Virus record (IMG/VR): IMGVR_UViG_3300044712_000794
Coordinates: 1 to 28,190 of that record
Source of the DNA: a virus
Direction: 5' to 3' (one strand)
DNA: 28,190 nt
Of the stretch, positions 27,193 through 28,190 are shown piece by piece. The notes beneath the pieces are model-generated. The model worked only from the letters and a program-made list of their open reading frames with translations. It did not search any database and was not told the DNA's origin. The stretch's first letter is position 1; every line of letters starts with the position of its first letter. The translations under genes and the position numbers were made by a program.

Positions 27193-28008
27193 TTAGTCCG
27201 TGATGAGGACCTCGGCCCCACTCTTAGTGCGATAGCGGCCTGGCTTCATGGCGCGGCCATACTTGGACTGGTAATCAGCGGAGGACATGGAGATGGGAGT
27301 TGGTGCTGGAGTCGGCTCGGGAGCAGCAGTTTCCGGTGCCGGGGTGGGCATGGGGGTAGAAAGGAAAGCGCCATCCGGGGTGGGAGTGACCTGCGGCGTA
27401 GGCGACGGTGCCGGAGTAGCGGCTGGAGCTGGGACCTGGGAGCTGGGAGCTGGGGATCCATGCAGGACCGTCGTTGGGTCCATCATTGCGGAAAGCTGGG
27501 CCTGTTTGATGGCGATGTCTTTCTGGTAAGAAGCATCGGAGCGATACCACGGCGCTCCACTCGCCTGCATCTTTGCGATGTCTTGCTGAAGCTGGGCCTG
27601 CTGCATGGCCACAACAGAGTCTTGCGTATCCTTGGTGGCAGCTTTGATTGGTTTCCCCGTCTGCTCATCCCAGGCCGTGATTGCTTTTCCGGTCATCGTG
27701 TCGATCAGCTTTACCGTCCCATCAGCGGATGTAATACGTTCAAACTTTGGCGCTCCGGAATCAGGAAGTAGCTGCCAAGATCCAGCCGACTGGCGATACA
27801 TCGGAACCGTGCTTCCGTCAGGCCGAGGAACATCCCGTACTTCAGGCTCCATTCCTGGCCGCATTTGTTTCACAGCCTCCGTCTGATATTGCTTGTAGAG
27901 GGCGATGTCGGCAGCGAGTTCCTGCTTGGTCGGCTTGTAGCCGGGCTGACGCCCTAGCATCGTGCGGCCAAAGGTCCGCAAGTCCATGATCTGAGGTTGA
28001 TCGGCCAT
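27193..28008 (-). CDS. putative virion protein with Pro/Thr-rich linker
   Basis: This is a 271-aa protein. The N-terminal part (MADQPQIMDLRTFGRTMLGRQPGYKPTKQELAADIALYKQYQ) is helical, the middle contains a glutamine-rich coiled coil (MQQAQLQQDIAKMQ), a long Pro/Ala/Thr linker (APAATPAPSPTPQVTPTP) follows, and the C-terminus is a small domain (DYQSKYGRAMKPGRYRTKSGAEVLITD). The position just upstream of the giant protein in the same operon suggests a structural or ejection protein. No exact family recognised. Confidence 0.72.
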   Translation of the reverse strand: MADQPQIMDLRTFGRTMLGRQPGYKPTKQELAADIALYKQYQTEAVKQMRPGMEPEVRDVPRPDGSTVPMYRQSAGSWQLLPDSGAPKFERITSADGTVKLIDTMTGKAITAWDEQTGKPIKAATKDTQDSVVAMQQAQLQQDIAKMQASGAPWYRSDASYQKDIAIKQAQLSAMMDPTTVLHGSPAPSSQVPAPAATPAPSPTPQVTPTPDGAFLSTPMPTPAPETAAPEPTPAPTPISMSSADYQSKYGRAMKPGRYRTKSGAEVLITD

Positions 28009-28013
28009 GGCGC

Positions 28014-28190
28014 TTAGTAGGTGAAATCTTGTGCTGCCCCTGCGCCCGATCCCGCACCCTTAATTTGCATCTGGGCATCGGCGTAAGACTGGTACTTCTG
28101 TTTCTCTAGGAAGGGATTGACGACGGTGGCTTCAAATCCCGCCAGCATTCCGGTGGCCTTGCTCAGGCTTCCACGGGTGATTTCACCATA
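28014..28190 (-). CDS. C-terminus of an upstream virion protein (partial)
   Basis: The frame is open from the window edge for 58 residues and ends TAA 5 nt before the next gene. The visible part (YGEITRGSLSKATGMLAGFEATVVNPFLEKQKYQSYADAQMQIKG, then a Gly/Ala-rich tail) is helical and resembles the end of internal virion or ejection proteins. The N-terminus lies beyond the window, so family and length are not known. Confidence 0.7.
   Translation of the reverse strand, partial: YGEITRGSLSKATGMLAGFEATVVNPFLEKQKYQSYADAQMQIKGAGSGAGAAQDFTY

Noticed and set aside
1-28190. A CRISPR array
   Set aside because: No regularly spaced repeats of 20-40 bp with unique spacers were seen; the repeats found are single pairs or short iterons.

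Overview
This window reads as part of a temperate tailed-phage genome (Caudoviricetes). Evidence: a phage-type replication module, a tyrosine recombinase next to a tRNA-derived attachment site, a control region with divergent repressor-like genes, and a very large internal-virion-type protein. No host housekeeping genes are present. Two 18-bp integrase arm-type repeats lie on either side of the tRNA-derived core, with phage genes beyond both. This looks like an intact attP, so the DNA was probably sampled as free or circular phage, or assembled across the junction. The host cannot be fixed. The att core copies the 5' half of a tRNA-Thr(CGT) gene. Several stand-alone genes start after A/C-rich leaders without Shine-Dalgarno (SD) sequences, while tightly coupled genes have strong ones. 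That mix would fit a lineage such as Verrucomicrobiota, but this is only a guess.

Layout. Positions 9-15441, all minus strand, form one long, tightly packed early/replication transcript, read from about 15.44 kb down to 0. In order of transcription it holds: a ribbon-helix-helix (RHH) regulator; a small membrane protein; an excisionase-like HTH protein; a 311-aa HTH protein; a DUF1376-type replication protein with iteron-like repeats inside its gene; an SSB-like protein; DnaB helicase; about a dozen small phage proteins, several with zinc ribbons; a DUF4406 protein; a dNMP kinase; a family A DNA polymerase; a zinc-ribbon protein; and a C5-cytosine methyltransferase. Most genes overlap by 4 nt (ATGA), and many SD sequences sit inside the 3' end of the preceding gene.

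Positions 15442-15532 are a short divergent control region with two copies of a 12-bp operator-like repeat. Positions 15533-18319, plus strand, hold a second RHH protein, a lipoprotein, a third RHH-like protein, a RadC/JAB protein and several small unknowns; this is probably the lysogenic/accessory transcript. Positions 18320-18571 hold attP, followed by the integrase (to 19804). After it come an AT-rich gene of foreign composition, precisely bracketed by a 30-bp direct repeat, and a secreted small protein.

Positions 20511-28190, minus strand, converge on this group. They hold a 2225-aa polyvalent protein (ParB-like domain, HExxH peptidase-like domain, glycine-zipper and hydrophobic segments), a 271-aa Pro/Thr-rich protein and the C-terminus of a third protein. 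This looks like the end of the late (virion/ejection) operon.

How it works together (inference): the divergent RHH pair would decide between the leftward replication programme and the rightward lysogeny programme. The integrase and tRNA-derived attP would insert the genome into a host tRNA-Thr gene. The replication module supplies polymerase, helicase, helicase-loader candidate, SSB-like protein and nucleotide kinase, but no primase is seen. The large protein would be packaged and delivered to the host cell.
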